Origin: Sulfuritalea hydrogenivorans sk43H
GTDB lineage: Bacteria; Pseudomonadota; Gammaproteobacteria; Burkholderiales; Rhodocyclaceae
Assembly (NCBI RefSeq): GCF_000828635.1
Contig: NZ_AP012547.1
Location: 868,001-932,000, forward strand
Reading direction: 5' to 3'
Length of the DNA: 64,000 nucleotides
The number at the start of each line of letters is the position of its first letter. Position 1 is the first letter of the stretch. The notes beneath the pieces are model-generated. The model made no database searches and was not told where the DNA came from. It worked only from the letters and a program-made list of their open reading frames with translations. Position numbers and translations under genes: made by a program. Positions 40,970-51,324 of the stretch are shown here, piece by piece.

Positions 40970-43795
40970 ATGAGAAGCAACCTGCCCGTGACCCAGAACG
41001 AGATCGTGCTTCGCGACGACCAGATGATCGTTTCCAAGACCGACCTCAAGGGCCAGATTACCTTTATCAACAAGGATTTTCTGGATATCAGCGGTTTCAC
41101 CGAAGCCGAACTGATGGGGCAGCCGCACAACATCGTGCGCCATCCGGACATGCCCGAAGCGGCCTTTGCCGACCTGTGGCGGACACTCAAGGATGGCCGG
41201 CCATGGATCGGCATGGTCAAGAACCGCTGCAAGAATGGCGATTTCTACTGGGTCGAGGCCCACGCCACGCCGCTGTACGAAAACAATCAGGTTGTCGGTT
41301 ACATGTCGGTTCGCAAGAAGCCTACCCGTCAGCAGATAGATGCCACAGAGCCGGTCTATCGGCAGTTCCGCGAGAACAGGGCGGGCGGCATGCGCATCGA
41401 ACTCGGAGGCGTGGTTTCCGGTGGTGGCATGAAGCAGAAGCTGGTCGATATGAGCATCAAGGCCAAGCTGGGCAGTGTGATGACCCTCATGGCGCTGTTG
41501 TTGCTGGCGATCGGCGCACTGGGCCTGTATGGCATCAACACTTCGAACCACGGCCTGCAGACGGTCTATGAGGACCGCACGGTTCCCCTGATGGATCTGG
41601 GGAAGATCATCGACAAAATAAATCTGGTACGGCTGAATGCAGTTGCCGCAGCCAATGCGACCAACCAGGACATCGTAAAGGATGCCACGGCGAAGACAAA
41701 AGAACGGGACAAGGAAATCGCCGAACTCTGGACAAAGTACGTGGCGACCACCCTTACGCCTGAAGAAAAGCTGTTGGCTGACGCTTTTAGCAAGCAATTC
41801 AAGGCCTATCAGGAATCGCGTGACATCACGATGAAAGCTGCCGCCGACGGCAATTTCGAGGCCTCCAGGGCGAATGCTGCTAAAGATGCCGGCCCCAAAT
41901 ACGCCGCGGCACGGGAAACCATCTTCAAGCTGATCGAGCTTCAGGGAGCGGTGGCAAAGGAGGAGTTCGTCAAGGCGCAGGCCCAGTTTGAATTGATCCT
42001 CAAGATTTCCATCGGTGCCATGGTCGTCGGACTGTTGCTGGCAGTAAGCGCCGCCGTGGTGCTGATCCGGGCCATTACCGGGCCCCTGAATCAGGCCAGC
42101 GACATCTTTGCGAAGATCGGCCAGGGCATGTACAGCAACTTCGTTGACATCACCAAAAACGACGAGACGGGCAAGTTCCTGCAAAACCTGGAGGTCATGC
42201 AGATCAAGCTTGGTTTCGACGTGTCCGAGGCGAAACGAATCGCCGACGAAAACCTGCGCATCAAGATCGCGCTGGACAACGTCAGCACCGGCGTGATGAT
42301 CGCCGACAACGAACGCAGCATCATCTACGCCAACAAGTCGGTACAAAAAATCCTCAAGGGCGCCGAGTCGGCGATTCGCCAGCAGTTGCCGCAATTCGAC
42401 GCAGACCGCATGGTGGGCGTGAATATCGACAGCTTCCACAAGAATCCCGCCCATCAGGCCAACCTGCTGGCGACATTTACCAGCACCTATGTCGCCAATC
42501 TGGAAATCGGCGGACGCTATCTGCGTGTCTCGGCCAGTCCGGTGATGAATGCACGCAACGAGCGCCTCGGCGCGGTGGCCGAGTGGCTGGATCGCACCCC
42601 CGAAGTTCTGGTCGAGAAGGAGGTGGCGGGCATCGTCGAGGGTGCCTTGCGCGGCGACTTCGTCACGCGCCTGAGCCTGGAAGGCAAGGAGGGTTTCTTC
42701 AGGCAATTGGCCGAGGGCCTCAACCAGTTGTCCAATGTTACCCAGACCGGCCTTTCCGACGTTGCGCGGGTCTTGCAACTGGTCGCCGCGGGCGACCTGA
42801 CGCAGAAAATCGAGACCGACTATCAGGGCATCTTCGGCCAGTTGAAGGACGATACCAACACCACCATCGAGCGCTTGCGCGAAGTGGTCGGGCGCATCAA
42901 GGAAGCCACCGAGGCAATCAACATTGCGTCGCAGGAAATCGCTGCCGGCAATCAGGATCTGTCGAGTCGCACCGAGGAGCAGGCCAGCAGTCTCGAAGAG
43001 ACATCTTCTTCCATGGAGGAACTCAACGCCACGGTCAAGCAGAATGCCGAGAACGCCAAGCAGGCCAACGAACTGGCCAAGACCTCCAATGCCGGCGTGG
43101 TGCGCGGCGGCGAAGTCGTGAAGCAGGTGGTGGTCACCATGGGCGAGATTCAGGCGAGTTCGAAGAAGATCTCGGACATCATCGGCGTCATCGACAGCAT
43201 CGCTTTCCAGACCAATATCCTGGCCCTGAATGCCGCGGTGGAAGCCGCGCGCGCGGGCGAGCAGGGACGCGGGTTTGCCGTGGTGGCGACGGAAGTGCGC
43301 AATCTGGCGCAACGCAGCGCCACGGCGGCGAAGGAGATCAAGACGCTGATCGCCGAGTCGGTAGACAAGGTCGAAAGCGGTGCCAAGCTGGTGCAGCAGG
43401 CGGGAACCACCATGGACGAGGTGGTGACCAGCTTCCAGCAGGTAGCCAGCCTGGTGACGGAAATTGCATCCGCCTCACGCGAGCAGAGTTCGGGCATCGA
43501 GCAGACTACCCAGGCGGTGTCGCAGATGGATGAGGTAACCCAGCAGAATGCCGCACTGGTGGAAGAAGCCGCGGCGGCGGCCGAGAGCCTGGAAGAGCAG
43601 GCGCGCGGCCTGGTACAGACGGTGAGCATGTTCAAGCTGGCAGAAGGTGGCGGGCGTACGATGCCGGCCTCTGCGTTGCGTGACGCGACACCAAGACAAC
43701 TGGCGGGAGGCCGTCCGCAGGCCAAGCCGACGACGTCGAAGAAGGTCGCGCCGCCTCATCTGGCGGATGCCGGAGAGCAATGGGAGGAATTCTGA
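40970..43795 (+). CDS. PAS-containing methyl-accepting chemotaxis protein (Aer-like N-terminus)
   Basis: A 941-residue receptor. An Aer-type PAS domain comes first ([38 protein letters not shown]). Then come a membrane helix near 168-190, a periplasmic four-helix-bundle sensor, a second helix near 345-367 and HAMP. A second PAS ([20 protein letters not shown]) and a full signalling domain (tip [20 protein letters not shown] near residue 740) follow. The C-terminus ends WEEF, which fits the xWxxF tether for CheR and CheB. Dual cytoplasmic PAS plus a periplasmic sensor suggests combined energy/redox and ligand sensing. FAD binding is not proven from sequence. Confidence 0.93.
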   Translation: MRSNLPVTQNEIVLRDDQMIVSKTDLKGQITFINKDFLDISGFTEAELMGQPHNIVRHPDMPEAAFADLWRTLKDGRPWIGMVKNRCKNGDFYWVEAHATPLYENNQVVGYMSVRKKPTRQQIDATEPVYRQFRENRAGGMRIELGGVVSGGGMKQKLVDMSIKAKLGSVMTLMALLLLAIGALGLYGINTSNHGLQTVYEDRTVPLMDLGKIIDKINLVRLNAVAAANATNQDIVKDATAKTKERDKEIAELWTKYVATTLTPEEKLLADAFSKQFKAYQESRDITMKAAADGNFEASRANAAKDAGPKYAAARETIFKLIELQGAVAKEEFVKAQAQFELILKISIGAMVVGLLLAVSAAVVLIRAITGPLNQASDIFAKIGQGMYSNFVDITKNDETGKFLQNLEVMQIKLGFDVSEAKRIADENLRIKIALDNVSTGVMIADNERSIIYANKSVQKILKGAESAIRQQLPQFDADRMVGVNIDSFHKNPAHQANLLATFTSTYVANLEIGGRYLRVSASPVMNARNERLGAVAEWLDRTPEVLVEKEVAGIVEGALRGDFVTRLSLEGKEGFFRQLAEGLNQLSNVTQTGLSDVARVLQLVAAGDLTQKIETDYQGIFGQLKDDTNTTIERLREVVGRIKEATEAINIASQEIAAGNQDLSSRTEEQASSLEETSSSMEELNATVKQNAENAKQANELAKTSNAGVVRGGEVVKQVVVTMGEIQASSKKISDIIGVIDSIAFQTNILALNAAVEAARAGEQGRGFAVVATEVRNLAQRSATAAKEIKTLIAESVDKVESGAKLVQQAGTTMDEVVTSFQQVASLVTEIASASREQSSGIEQTTQAVSQMDEVTQQNAALVEEAAAAAESLEEQARGLVQTVSMFKLAEGGGRTMPASALRDATPRQLAGGRPQAKPTTSKKVAPPHLADAGEQWEEF

Positions 43796-43807
43796 TCATC
43801 GATTGCT

Positions 43808-43849
43808 GAATTCCGGGTGACGGGTGCCACGGCAACCGTCACCCGATTC
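43808..43849 (+). terminator. Strong hairpin between receptor gene and cheR
   Basis: Arms CGGGTGACGG (43814-43823) and CCGTCACCCG (43836-43845) pair perfectly; an inner TGCC/GGCA and outer GAAT/ATTC extend the stem. It occupies most of the 103-base gap before cheR. There is no T-run, so it may be a processing or partial-termination site. It also covers the GTG that would otherwise extend cheR upstream. Confidence 0.6.
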
Positions 43850-43898
43850 ATCCGATCAGTTCCTCTGCTGCACGGCAACCCACTTGATCAACGAAAAC

Positions 43899-44750
43899 AT
43901 GGAACAGCGCGACCGCGAATTTCACTTTACATCCGCTGATTTCGAGCGGGTGCGCACGCTGATCTACAAGCATGCGGGAATTTCCCTTGCGCCGATCAAG
44001 CAGGACATGGTGTATAGCCGGCTGGCGAGGCGTTTGCGAGCCCTTGGCTACAGCACTTTCGAGCAGTATCTGGCGCATCTCGAATCGAACGACGAAGCGG
44101 AATGGGAGACTTTCGTCAATTCGCTGACGACCAATCTCACATCGTTCTTTCGTGAAGCGCACCACTTTGAAATTCTGACTCGCCATCTGCGCACCTTGAA
44201 GCAGCGTCCCATTCGCATCTGGTGTTCGGCCGCGTCCACCGGTGAAGAACCTTATACCCTGGCCATGACCGCCTGCGAGGCTTTCGACACGCTGACGCCG
44301 CCGGTGTCGATCGTCGCCAGTGACATTGATACCAATGTGCTGGCTACGGCGGAAAAGGGTGTCTATCCCATGGAGCGGGTGGAAAAGCTCAGCGCCGATC
44401 GCTTGCGCCGCTTCTTCCTCAAGGGTAGCGGGGCGCAGGCCGGCTACGTACGGGTACGGCCGGAGTTGCAGAAATTGCTCAGTTTTACCCGCATCAACCT
44501 GCTCGATGCGCGTTTGCCGCTGCAAGGTCCTTTCGATGTCATGTTCTGTCGCAATGTAATGATCTATTTTGACAAGCCGACACAGCGCACCATCCTGCAA
44601 AAGTTTGCACCCTTGCTGCGCGAAGACGGCTTGTTGTTTGCCGGCCACTCCGAGAGTTTCCTGCATGCCGCCGACGTGTTCCGCTCCCTGGGACGCACCG
44701 TGTACGAGCGGGCAGATCGGCCGGCGTCGACGCCGGCGACAAGGATTTGA
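43899..44750 (+). CDS. cheR: Chemotaxis protein methyltransferase CheR
   Basis: A 283-residue SAM-dependent methyltransferase that methylates receptor glutamates. It has an N-terminal helical domain (YKHAGISLAPIKQDMVYSRL), the SAM-binding motif RIWCSAASTGEEPYTLAM and VMFCRNVMIYF. The beta-subdomain that docks to the receptor C-terminal pentapeptide is present, and the upstream receptor supplies WEEF. The ATG at 43899 was chosen over a GTG at 43824 because the longer version starts inside a hairpin. cheD follows. Confidence 0.95.
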   Translation: MEQRDREFHFTSADFERVRTLIYKHAGISLAPIKQDMVYSRLARRLRALGYSTFEQYLAHLESNDEAEWETFVNSLTTNLTSFFREAHHFEILTRHLRTLKQRPIRIWCSAASTGEEPYTLAMTACEAFDTLTPPVSIVASDIDTNVLATAEKGVYPMERVEKLSADRLRRFFLKGSGAQAGYVRVRPELQKLLSFTRINLLDARLPLQGPFDVMFCRNVMIYFDKPTQRTILQKFAPLLREDGLLFAGHSESFLHAADVFRSLGRTVYERADRPASTPATRI

Positions 44751-44752
44751 CG

Positions 44753-45355
44753 ATGGAGGCGGGGTTTGTCGAACATCTTGCCGGGAATCGGTACTTCGAC
44801 CCGACTTTTGGCGCCGAAGCGGTCAAGGTGCTGCCGGGCGAATATTTCGTCACGACGACCGACATGCTGCTGGTGACGGTGCTCGGTTCCTGCGTCTCTG
44901 CCTGTATCCGTGACAAGGAAAAGGGCATTGGCGGCATGAATCATTTCATGCTGGCCGATTCCGGCGAGCAATCTCCGTTTTCGGCGTCGGCCCGCTATGG
45001 CACCTACGCCATGGAAATCCTGATCAACCATTTACTCAAGCTCGGCGCCCGCCGCGGCAGCCTGGAGGCCAAGGTATTCGGCGGCGGCCGGGTAATGGCT
45101 GCCCTGTCCAGTTCGAATGTCGGCGAGCGCAATTGCAGCTTCGTGCTCGATTTTCTGCGTACTGAAGGTATTTTCGTTTCCGCGCAGGATCTGCTCGATG
45201 TCCATCCGCGCAAGGTGTATTTCTTTCCGGCAACCGGGCGTGTCCTGGTCAAGAAGCTTACCCGCCTGCATAACGACACCCTGCTGCGGCGCGAAAGTGA
45301 ATACGCTGCGCGCCTCACCGAAGCGCCGGTATCGGGTGACATCGAGTTGTTCTAG
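44753..45355 (+). CDS. cheD: Chemoreceptor glutamine deamidase CheD
   Basis: A 200-residue deamidase that converts receptor Gln to Glu. The catalytic Cys and His are in LGSCVSACIRD and GGMNHFML, and a third motif is KVFGGGRVM. The start ATG at 44753 is 2 bases after the cheR stop, so translation is coupled. The C-terminus SGDIELF resembles the tail of the short receptor upstream (QGGVELF). The order cheR-cheD-cheB forms the adaptation module. Confidence 0.94.
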   Translation: MEAGFVEHLAGNRYFDPTFGAEAVKVLPGEYFVTTTDMLLVTVLGSCVSACIRDKEKGIGGMNHFMLADSGEQSPFSASARYGTYAMEILINHLLKLGARRGSLEAKVFGGGRVMAALSSSNVGERNCSFVLDFLRTEGIFVSAQDLLDVHPRKVYFFPATGRVLVKKLTRLHNDTLLRRESEYAARLTEAPVSGDIELF

Positions 45356-45363
45356 AGGAAGTC

Positions 45364-46437
45364 ATGCCAATCAAGGTGCTTATTGTCGACGACTCCGCGC
45401 TGATGCGCGCATTGCTGACTGAAATCATCAATGGTGCGGCGGATCTCAAGGTGGTGGGTGCTGCCCCGGATCCCATCGCCGCGCGCGAAATGATCAAGAC
45501 CTTGAACCCCGACGTGCTGACCCTTGATGTCGAAATGCCGCGCATGGATGGACTGGAGTTTCTTGACCGGCTGATGCGCTTGCGGCCGATGCCGGTGATC
45601 ATGATTTCCTCATTTACCGCCGCGGGCTCCGAGGTTACCCTGAAGGCCCTCGAACTCGGCGCGGTCGATTACCTGGCCAAGCCGCGGGCCGAGAATATCT
45701 CCATGTTGCAGGGCTATGCGGAAGATATTCGCGACAAGATCCGCGCTGCGAGCGGCGCTCGCCTGAAGTCGACCGCGGTGCGCGCCGCCGTGCCGCCAGC
45801 GCCGACTCTTGTGCCGCAGAAAAGCAGTTTCTCGCCGCGTCTGCTGGCGGAGAAAGTCATTGCCATCGGCGCTTCGACGGGAGGCACGGAGGCCATCAAG
45901 GAAGTACTCAGTTCGCTGCCGGGAGAAATGCCGCCCATCGTCATGGTGCAGCATATGCCGGAAAGCTTTACGCCGTCATTCGCACAGCGTTTGAACAGCT
46001 TGTCCAAACTGACGGTCATCGAGGCCCAGGGAGGCGAGCGGCTGCAGCCGGGCACTGCCTATCTGGCGCCGGGCCATTCGCACATGAGGGTGCGCAAGAG
46101 CGGCGGTGGTCTTGTGCTGGAACTGTCCCGGGAGGAACCGGTGAACCGTCATCGGCCGGCCGCCGATGTGCTGTTCCGCTCGGTGGCCGAGCAGGTCGGG
46201 AAGAACGCCATCGGAGTGATCCTCACCGGTATGGGCAAGGATGGCGCGCAGGGTTTGCTGGCCATGCATCAGGCCGGGGCCTGGAACATCGGCCAGGACC
46301 AGATGTCCTGCGTTGTTTACGGAATGCCGCGAGAAGCAGCCGAGATCGGCGCGCTGGATGAGGTTGCCGGCCTCGCTGATATTTCGGCAAGCATCGTGGC
46401 AAAGTTGCGCGCGCTGGACAAGCGCGCTGGAGGCTGA
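45364..46437 (+). CDS. cheB: Chemotaxis protein-glutamate methylesterase CheB
   Basis: A 357-residue protein with an N-terminal REC domain (DDSALMRALL, phospho-Asp in LTLDVEMPRMDG) and a C-terminal methylesterase. The esterase has the Ser-His-Asp triad in IGASTGGTEAI, VMVQHMPESFTPSFAQRL and GMGKDGAQGLL. It removes receptor methyl groups after phosphorylation by CheA. The linker (AAVPPAPTLVPQ) overlaps a copy of the dispersed repeat at 45784-45810. Confidence 0.96.
   Translation: MPIKVLIVDDSALMRALLTEIINGAADLKVVGAAPDPIAAREMIKTLNPDVLTLDVEMPRMDGLEFLDRLMRLRPMPVIMISSFTAAGSEVTLKALELGAVDYLAKPRAENISMLQGYAEDIRDKIRAASGARLKSTAVRAAVPPAPTLVPQKSSFSPRLLAEKVIAIGASTGGTEAIKEVLSSLPGEMPPIVMVQHMPESFTPSFAQRLNSLSKLTVIEAQGGERLQPGTAYLAPGHSHMRVRKSGGGLVLELSREEPVNRHRPAADVLFRSVAEQVGKNAIGVILTGMGKDGAQGLLAMHQAGAWNIGQDQMSCVVYGMPREAAEIGALDEVAGLADISASIVAKLRALDKRAGG
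45784..45810 (-). repeat. Dispersed 27-bp repeat copy in the cheB linker
   Basis: It carries the exact 13-base core (45795-45807) plus CTT and matches 23 of 27 positions. The following bases GTGCCGCAG match the flank of the YgiQ copy with one indel, so similarity extends beyond the core. It is read in frame as AVPPAPTL between the REC and esterase domains. Confidence 0.7.
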
Positions 46438-46501
46438 GTCGGGTGGCCCCAATCCGGGCTATACTCGACGCGTCAGCCCCTGTTTGAGCGAGGATTATTG
46501 T

Positions 46502-46804
46502 ATGCAGGCTTCTGTCACTGTCACCGAAGGTCACGCCGCCATTCGACTCCAGGGACGTTTCGATTTCAATTCGCATCGGGATTTTCGCGAAGCGGTTGAT
46601 GCGGCTTTGGCGAGCCCTGCGACAGCCATTACTGTGGACTTGGCGGGTGTCGAATATCTTGACAGTTCCGCTCTGGGCATGCTGCTGATGTTGCGCGACA
46701 GGGCCAAGGGCGCTGCGCGTGAAGTCAAGCTGGCCGGTTGTCGCAATGCAGTAAAGCAGATTCTTGATATTGCCAACTTCGGTAAGCTGTTCACCATCGA
46801 TTGA
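46502..46804 (+). CDS. STAS-domain protein (anti-sigma-factor-antagonist-like)
   Basis: A 100-residue single STAS domain. The conserved segment VDLAGVEYLDSSALGMLLML contains the serine pair normally phosphorylated in SpoIIAA-type antagonists, and IANFGKLFTID is the C-terminal helix and strand. It lies 64 bases after cheB. No partner kinase or phosphatase is visible nearby, so the target is unknown; it may regulate the cluster or respond to general stress. Confidence 0.85.
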   Translation: MQASVTVTEGHAAIRLQGRFDFNSHRDFREAVDAALASPATAITVDLAGVEYLDSSALGMLLMLRDRAKGAAREVKLAGCRNAVKQILDIANFGKLFTID

Positions 46805-47055
46805 TGGCGGCGCGTTGGTAGCGCGCATCCGTCGACTTGGGTGTTGCCCATATCGAGCTCCGTCAGTTGCTTGTGGCAAACGCCGACTCACGCCTCCGGC
46901 TTTGAGTTCGGCCGCAGTTTTGCTAGAGTGAACCAATAAAACAATGACGCGCCAGCTCGCAAATCGCTTCCCTCCCGGTTTCGGAAGAGACATACAAGAC
47001 CAAATCGCGGGTTATCGCTTAAGCTATAAAAAGCCTCAAGAGGAGGAGTGGAAAA

Positions 47056-48756
47056 ATGGCTGACTCAGAATCTCGTGCGCCGTTGGTGCATATTGTTGCC
47101 GGGTTGATTGTTGCTGTTGGCGGGGCGGGAGTCGTCAGTTATGCGGGAGGCGCGCTCGGCATGGATGTCATGGTGTTGCTGGGAGTGCTGGGCCTTCTGG
47201 TTGCCGTGGTGCCTTCGATGCACTTCAATTCCGCTGTCGCTGGTCCGATAAACCACCTGCGGGAAGTGCTCTACACCACCCGCAACGATGGCGATCTGGC
47301 TCGCCGCGCAGTTGTGCCGCCGTCATCGAGCGTGGCCCCGGCGGCCACCGCCTACAATGAATTGATGGCGAGCATTCAGGGCATCATCACGCGGGTGTTG
47401 TTCAATTCCAATCAGTTGGCAGACGCCGCGGAGAAACTGATTGCCGAGGCGCGGGAAACGGCGTCAAGTTCGGAGCAGCAAAGCGCTGCCGCCAACGCCG
47501 CCGCGACCGAGGTCGCGGCCATGGCGGAGGGCATGACCCATGCCGCGCAGAGCGCCGAGGAGACCGCGCGCATTGCCCTTGCGGCACGCGAGAATTCGGC
47601 ACGCGGCGCGGCCATTGTTCATGATGCCGCTGCCGAGATCGCGCGCATTGCGTCCTCTGTCGAGCAGTCGGCACAGGTCGTCGCAGCCCTGGGAGAGCGC
47701 TCATCGCAGATTTCCGGCATCGTCAAGGTGATCCACGATATCGCGGACCAAACCAATCTGCTGGCTCTGAATGCCGCGATCGAGGCGGCGCGGGCGGGTG
47801 AGCAGGGTCGCGGATTTGCCGTTGTGGCCGATGAAGTGCGCAAACTTGCAGAGCGCACGACCGCTGCCACCAGTGAAATCAGTTCGGTGATTGCGGCAAT
47901 CCAGAGCGAGACCAGCCACGCCATCTCGACCATCAAGGCCGGATCCTTGCAAGCAGCGAACGGAGCCCAATTGGCGAACCAGGCCGCCGAGGCGCTGGAG
48001 CAAATCAAGTCGGGTGCGCAGGAGACGCTGGACAAGGTTTCTACCATTGCCCAGACAATGCACGGGCAGAGTCAGGAAACCAAAACCATTGTTGAGCACG
48101 TAAGCAGTATCATGAGTCTGGCCGACCGCAATGCGCAGTGTTCAAAAAATACCCTGGCTGAGGCAAATCAGCTCGACTACCTCGCCATGAATCTTGAGGA
48201 AGTGGGCACGATTTTCAAACTTGGGGCGGCCGGTGATCAGGCACTCAAGGTGCACGAACGCATGCCGAGTGTTGTTCAGGGCATGGCAAAGGCCATGTCG
48301 AAGGCTTTCTCCGATGCGATTGACCGGGGGCAGATCAAGCTTGACGATCTGTTCGATCCGAATTACGTGCCGATCGCGAATACCAAGCCGCAGAAGTTCC
48401 ACACCAAGTTCGACGGTTTCTGTGACAAGTTGTTGCCGGCAATCCAGGAGCCCGTACTGGATGGCAACAAGGAGGTAGCCTACGCGATCGGCTGTGACCG
48501 GCGCGGCTATGTACCGACGCACAACAATCGTTTCTGCCAGCCGCTTACCGGCGACGAGAAGAAGGATTTCGTTGGTAACCGCACCAAGCGCGTTTTTGGC
48601 GATCCGGTCGGCAAGCGTTGTGGCGACCACGAACTTCCATTTCTGCTGCAAACCTACAGGCGGGACACTGGCGAGATCATGCATGACATTTCGGCACCGG
48701 TTTATGTCAAGGGCCGTCATTGGGGCGGTGTGCGAATCGGGTATCGCACCGAGTGA
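47056..48756 (+). CDS. Methyl-accepting chemotaxis protein with C-terminal sensor-like domain
   Basis: A 566-residue protein. Two N-terminal membrane helices with almost no periplasmic loop are followed by a HAMP-like stretch and a complete signalling domain ([20 protein letters not shown], then [20 protein letters not shown]). After it comes an unusual ~170-residue C-terminal domain containing [39 protein letters not shown] and [14 protein letters not shown]. That part looks like a PAS/Cache-type fold placed in the cytoplasm. It is preceded by GGAGGAG. A clear terminator follows, so the gene is probably its own transcript. Confidence 0.88.
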   Translation: MADSESRAPLVHIVAGLIVAVGGAGVVSYAGGALGMDVMVLLGVLGLLVAVVPSMHFNSAVAGPINHLREVLYTTRNDGDLARRAVVPPSSSVAPAATAYNELMASIQGIITRVLFNSNQLADAAEKLIAEARETASSSEQQSAAANAAATEVAAMAEGMTHAAQSAEETARIALAARENSARGAAIVHDAAAEIARIASSVEQSAQVVAALGERSSQISGIVKVIHDIADQTNLLALNAAIEAARAGEQGRGFAVVADEVRKLAERTTAATSEISSVIAAIQSETSHAISTIKAGSLQAANGAQLANQAAEALEQIKSGAQETLDKVSTIAQTMHGQSQETKTIVEHVSSIMSLADRNAQCSKNTLAEANQLDYLAMNLEEVGTIFKLGAAGDQALKVHERMPSVVQGMAKAMSKAFSDAIDRGQIKLDDLFDPNYVPIANTKPQKFHTKFDGFCDKLLPAIQEPVLDGNKEVAYAIGCDRRGYVPTHNNRFCQPLTGDEKKDFVGNRTKRVFGDPVGKRCGDHELPFLLQTYRRDTGEIMHDISAPVYVKGRHWGGVRIGYRTE

Positions 48757-48801
48757 TGTTCTTGTCCGGGAAAAGGTCTGAAGCCTTGGGCGACTCCTTT
48801 T

Positions 48802-48826
48802 GCGACCAGCGAAGCTGGCGCTTTTT
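48802..48826 (+). terminator. Rho-independent terminator after the receptor gene
   Basis: GCG-A-CCAGC (48802-48810), GAA loop, GCTGG-CGC (48814-48821), then TTTTT (48822-48826). It lies 46 bases after the receptor stop and separates it from the cheV genes. Confidence 0.85.
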
Positions 48827-48913
48827 GCCCATGCCGCAACTAAAAGTGGCGTACTATTGGCTGTCGCGCGCGAAGGCTCGCTTGTGTAGTTGCCAGCGCT
48901 GAAAGGCTCGCAA

Positions 48914-49885
48914 ATGTCTGAATTGTTTAACAGTATCGACGCCCGGACTCGTTTGGCCGGCACCAACAAGCTGGAGATATTGCTGTTCGCGCTTGGCGTG
49001 GATAGCCGCACGGGACGTCGCGAAACCTTCGGCATCAATGTGTTCAAGGTTCGCGAGGTCATGCGTACGCCGCCGATTACGGCTGCGCCCGACATGCCTC
49101 CAGCCGTCAAGGGCATGGTCAGCCTGCGCGGCGCCCTGGTTCCCGTGGTCGATCTGGCCGATTACATCGGCATGCAGCCGGACAGTCCGCGCGACATCAT
49201 GATCGTGACCGAATACAACGGCAAAACCCAGGGCTTTCTGGTCGAGTCCGTGGACACCATCCTGCGCCTCGATTGGGAGCAAATGCGCGTTCCTCCGCAA
49301 ATGCTGACTTCCAACCTGGGCGGCCTGGTGACGGCCGTTACCGAGTTGCAGGATGAACGCCTGGTGATGATGCTGGACGTCGAGCGGGTACTTGCAGAGA
49401 CTGCCAAGGAAGACGACGCGATGATATTCAGCGGAATATCGTCGCTCGGGCGTGACGATTTGACCATACTCTTCGCTGACGACTCTTCCGTCGCGCGTAA
49501 CCAGATTGAGCGCACCCTGGCTGTTCTGGGAGTCAAGCACATCAGCGCGGTGAATGGTCGGGCCGCATGGGAGGAGATGCTGCGGGTTGCATCCCTTGCC
49601 GAAAGTACGGGCAAGCATGCCAAGGACTATGTGCAGCTGGTGTTGACCGATGTCGAAATGCCGGAAATGGATGGCTATCTCCTGACCAAGAACATCAAGT
49701 CCGATCCGCGCTTTGCCGGCATCCCGATCATCATGCATTCCTCTCTGTCGTCGATGTCCAACCAGCAACTGGGCCGCTCGGTGGGCGTCGATGAATATGT
49801 GCCGAAGTTTGAACCCCACCGCTTGTCGGAAACGCTTGGGCGCCTGCTGCTTGGTCACAAGCCCGCGGCCGCAACCACAAACTGA
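48914..49885 (+). CDS. cheV: Chemotaxis protein CheV (first of two)
   Basis: A 323-residue fusion of a CheW-like coupling domain (ETFGINVFKVREVMRTPPIT, GMVSLRGALVPVVDLADYI) and a REC domain with DDSS, phospho-Asp in LTDVEMPEMDGY and a C-terminal K. CheV couples receptors to CheA and may act as a phosphate sink for adaptation. A start 24 bases upstream (TTG 48890) is possible, but ATG 48914 fits the family (MSELFNSIDARTRLAG). Confidence 0.95.
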   Translation: MSELFNSIDARTRLAGTNKLEILLFALGVDSRTGRRETFGINVFKVREVMRTPPITAAPDMPPAVKGMVSLRGALVPVVDLADYIGMQPDSPRDIMIVTEYNGKTQGFLVESVDTILRLDWEQMRVPPQMLTSNLGGLVTAVTELQDERLVMMLDVERVLAETAKEDDAMIFSGISSLGRDDLTILFADDSSVARNQIERTLAVLGVKHISAVNGRAAWEEMLRVASLAESTGKHAKDYVQLVLTDVEMPEMDGYLLTKNIKSDPRFAGIPIIMHSSLSSMSNQQLGRSVGVDEYVPKFEPHRLSETLGRLLLGHKPAAATTN

Positions 49886-49903
49886 TCGAGAGAGTTGTTC
49901 GCC

Positions 49904-50878
49904 ATGAATTCCACCCAGACTTACGCGGGCACCAATTCGAACGGCAACTCGCTGCTGGAAAACGTCGATGCGCGTACCAAGCTTGCGGGTTCCAACCGGA
50001 TGGAGATTCTGCTGTTCTCGCTGGGGACCCACGAAACCTTCGGCATCAATGTATTCAAGGTGCGCGAGGTCAGCCAGACGCCAAGCATCACCAAGGCGCC
50101 GAACATGCCGGGCGGAGTTGAAGGCCTCATCAGCTTGCGCGGCAATGTGATTCCGGTGCTTTCCCTGTCGAAAGTCATGAATCTGGCCGATGCACCGACG
50201 ACCCGGGGTGGCTCGATGATGGTCACCGAATACAGCAAGCGCACGCTGGGCTTTCTGGTGCATGGGGTCGACCGGATCATTCGCGTCGAATGGGACAAGG
50301 TGCGCGCCCCGGACTCCGTGACCACCGGCTCGCATGCCTACATCACGGCCATAACCGAGCTGCCCAATGGAAAACTGGTGTCGATAGTCGATGTCGAGCA
50401 GATCATGGCCAATACCTTTGGCGAGGCGGTGATTGGTCAGATTGAGCGTGTTCACGACGCTGAAAACATGAACGTTTTCTTTGTCGACGATTCCGCCATT
50501 GCGCGCAAGAAGATTGCCGAGGTTCTGGACAAGCTCGGCGTCAAGCACAAGCATGCGCAGAATGGCCTGGAGGCCTGGACACGACTTTCAGGCATGGCGG
50601 CCCATGCCCAGCAGACCGGACAAAGCCTGCGCGACGAGGTCAACCTGATTCTGGTCGATGCCGAGATGCCGGAAATGGACGGCTATGTGCTGACCAAGAA
50701 TATCAAGTCCGACGCGCGCTTTACCGGAATTCCGGTGGTGATGCATTCATCGCTTTCGTCGGAAGCCAATCGGGCGATGGGCAAGAGTGTGGGCGTCGAT
50801 GCCTACGTGGCAAAGTTCGACGCGGATGCGCTGGCGGAAACCATGCGTCCGATGTTGATCAAGTCTGCTCGCGATTGA
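49904..50878 (+). CDS. cheV: Chemotaxis protein CheV (second of two)
   Basis: A 324-residue tandem paralogue of the preceding CheV, with the same CheW-REC layout (ETFGINVFKVREVSQTPSIT, then EMPEMDGYVLTKNIKSDARF). The coupling domain is more diverged than the REC domain. The N-terminus has a Ser/Asn/Thr-rich extension (MNSTQTYAGTNSNGN). It starts 18 bases after the first cheV stop. The two copies probably pair with different receptors. Confidence 0.94.
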   Translation: MNSTQTYAGTNSNGNSLLENVDARTKLAGSNRMEILLFSLGTHETFGINVFKVREVSQTPSITKAPNMPGGVEGLISLRGNVIPVLSLSKVMNLADAPTTRGGSMMVTEYSKRTLGFLVHGVDRIIRVEWDKVRAPDSVTTGSHAYITAITELPNGKLVSIVDVEQIMANTFGEAVIGQIERVHDAENMNVFFVDDSAIARKKIAEVLDKLGVKHKHAQNGLEAWTRLSGMAAHAQQTGQSLRDEVNLILVDAEMPEMDGYVLTKNIKSDARFTGIPVVMHSSLSSEANRAMGKSVGVDAYVAKFDADALAETMRPMLIKSARD

Positions 50879-50893
50879 TGGAGCGGGGAAAAC

Positions 50894-51295
50894 ATGGCAA
50901 TTGATCCAGGCAAGCTGAAGATTCTGGTGGTCGATGACTTTTCGACCATGCGAAGGATTGTGCGCAATTTGCTCAAGGAACTCGGCTTTACCAATGTCGA
51001 TGAGGCGGAGGACGGTGCGGTGGCCCTGGCCAAACTGCAGGGTGGGGGCTTCGAGTTTGTCGTATCAGACTGGAATATGCCCAACATGGATGGGCTGACC
51101 CTGTTGCAGTCGGTGCGCGCGGATCCGGCATTGCGGAGTTTGCCGTTTCTCATGATTACGGCCGAGGCGAAGAAGGAAAACATCATTGCTGCCGCTCAGG
51201 CAGGGGCATCCGGCTACATCGTCAAACCCTTTACAGCGGCCACCTTGAACGAGAAGTTGGCAAAAATTTTTGAAAAGATGGGGCAGGGCGCCTGA
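50894..51295 (+). CDS. cheY: Chemotaxis response regulator CheY (second copy, next to cheZ)
   Basis: A 133-residue REC domain with strong similarity to E. coli Che[43 protein letters not shown] and [12 protein letters not shown]. Adjacent cheZ encodes its phosphatase, which suggests that this is the CheY that controls motor switching, while the copy at 37685 may be a phosphate sink or serve another output. Confidence 0.95.
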   Translation: MAIDPGKLKILVVDDFSTMRRIVRNLLKELGFTNVDEAEDGAVALAKLQGGGFEFVVSDWNMPNMDGLTLLQSVRADPALRSLPFLMITAEAKKENIIAAAQAGASGYIVKPFTAATLNEKLAKIFEKMGQGA

Positions 51296-51324
51296 GGGCG
51301 CCAGGCGATCAGGAAAAGAGCGCG

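Noticed and set aside
48840-48866. Possible sigma-28 promoter (TAAAAGTG, 11 bases, GCTGTCGC) before the first cheV.
   Set aside because: The -35 half is fair but the -10 half lacks the CGATA core; too weak to call.
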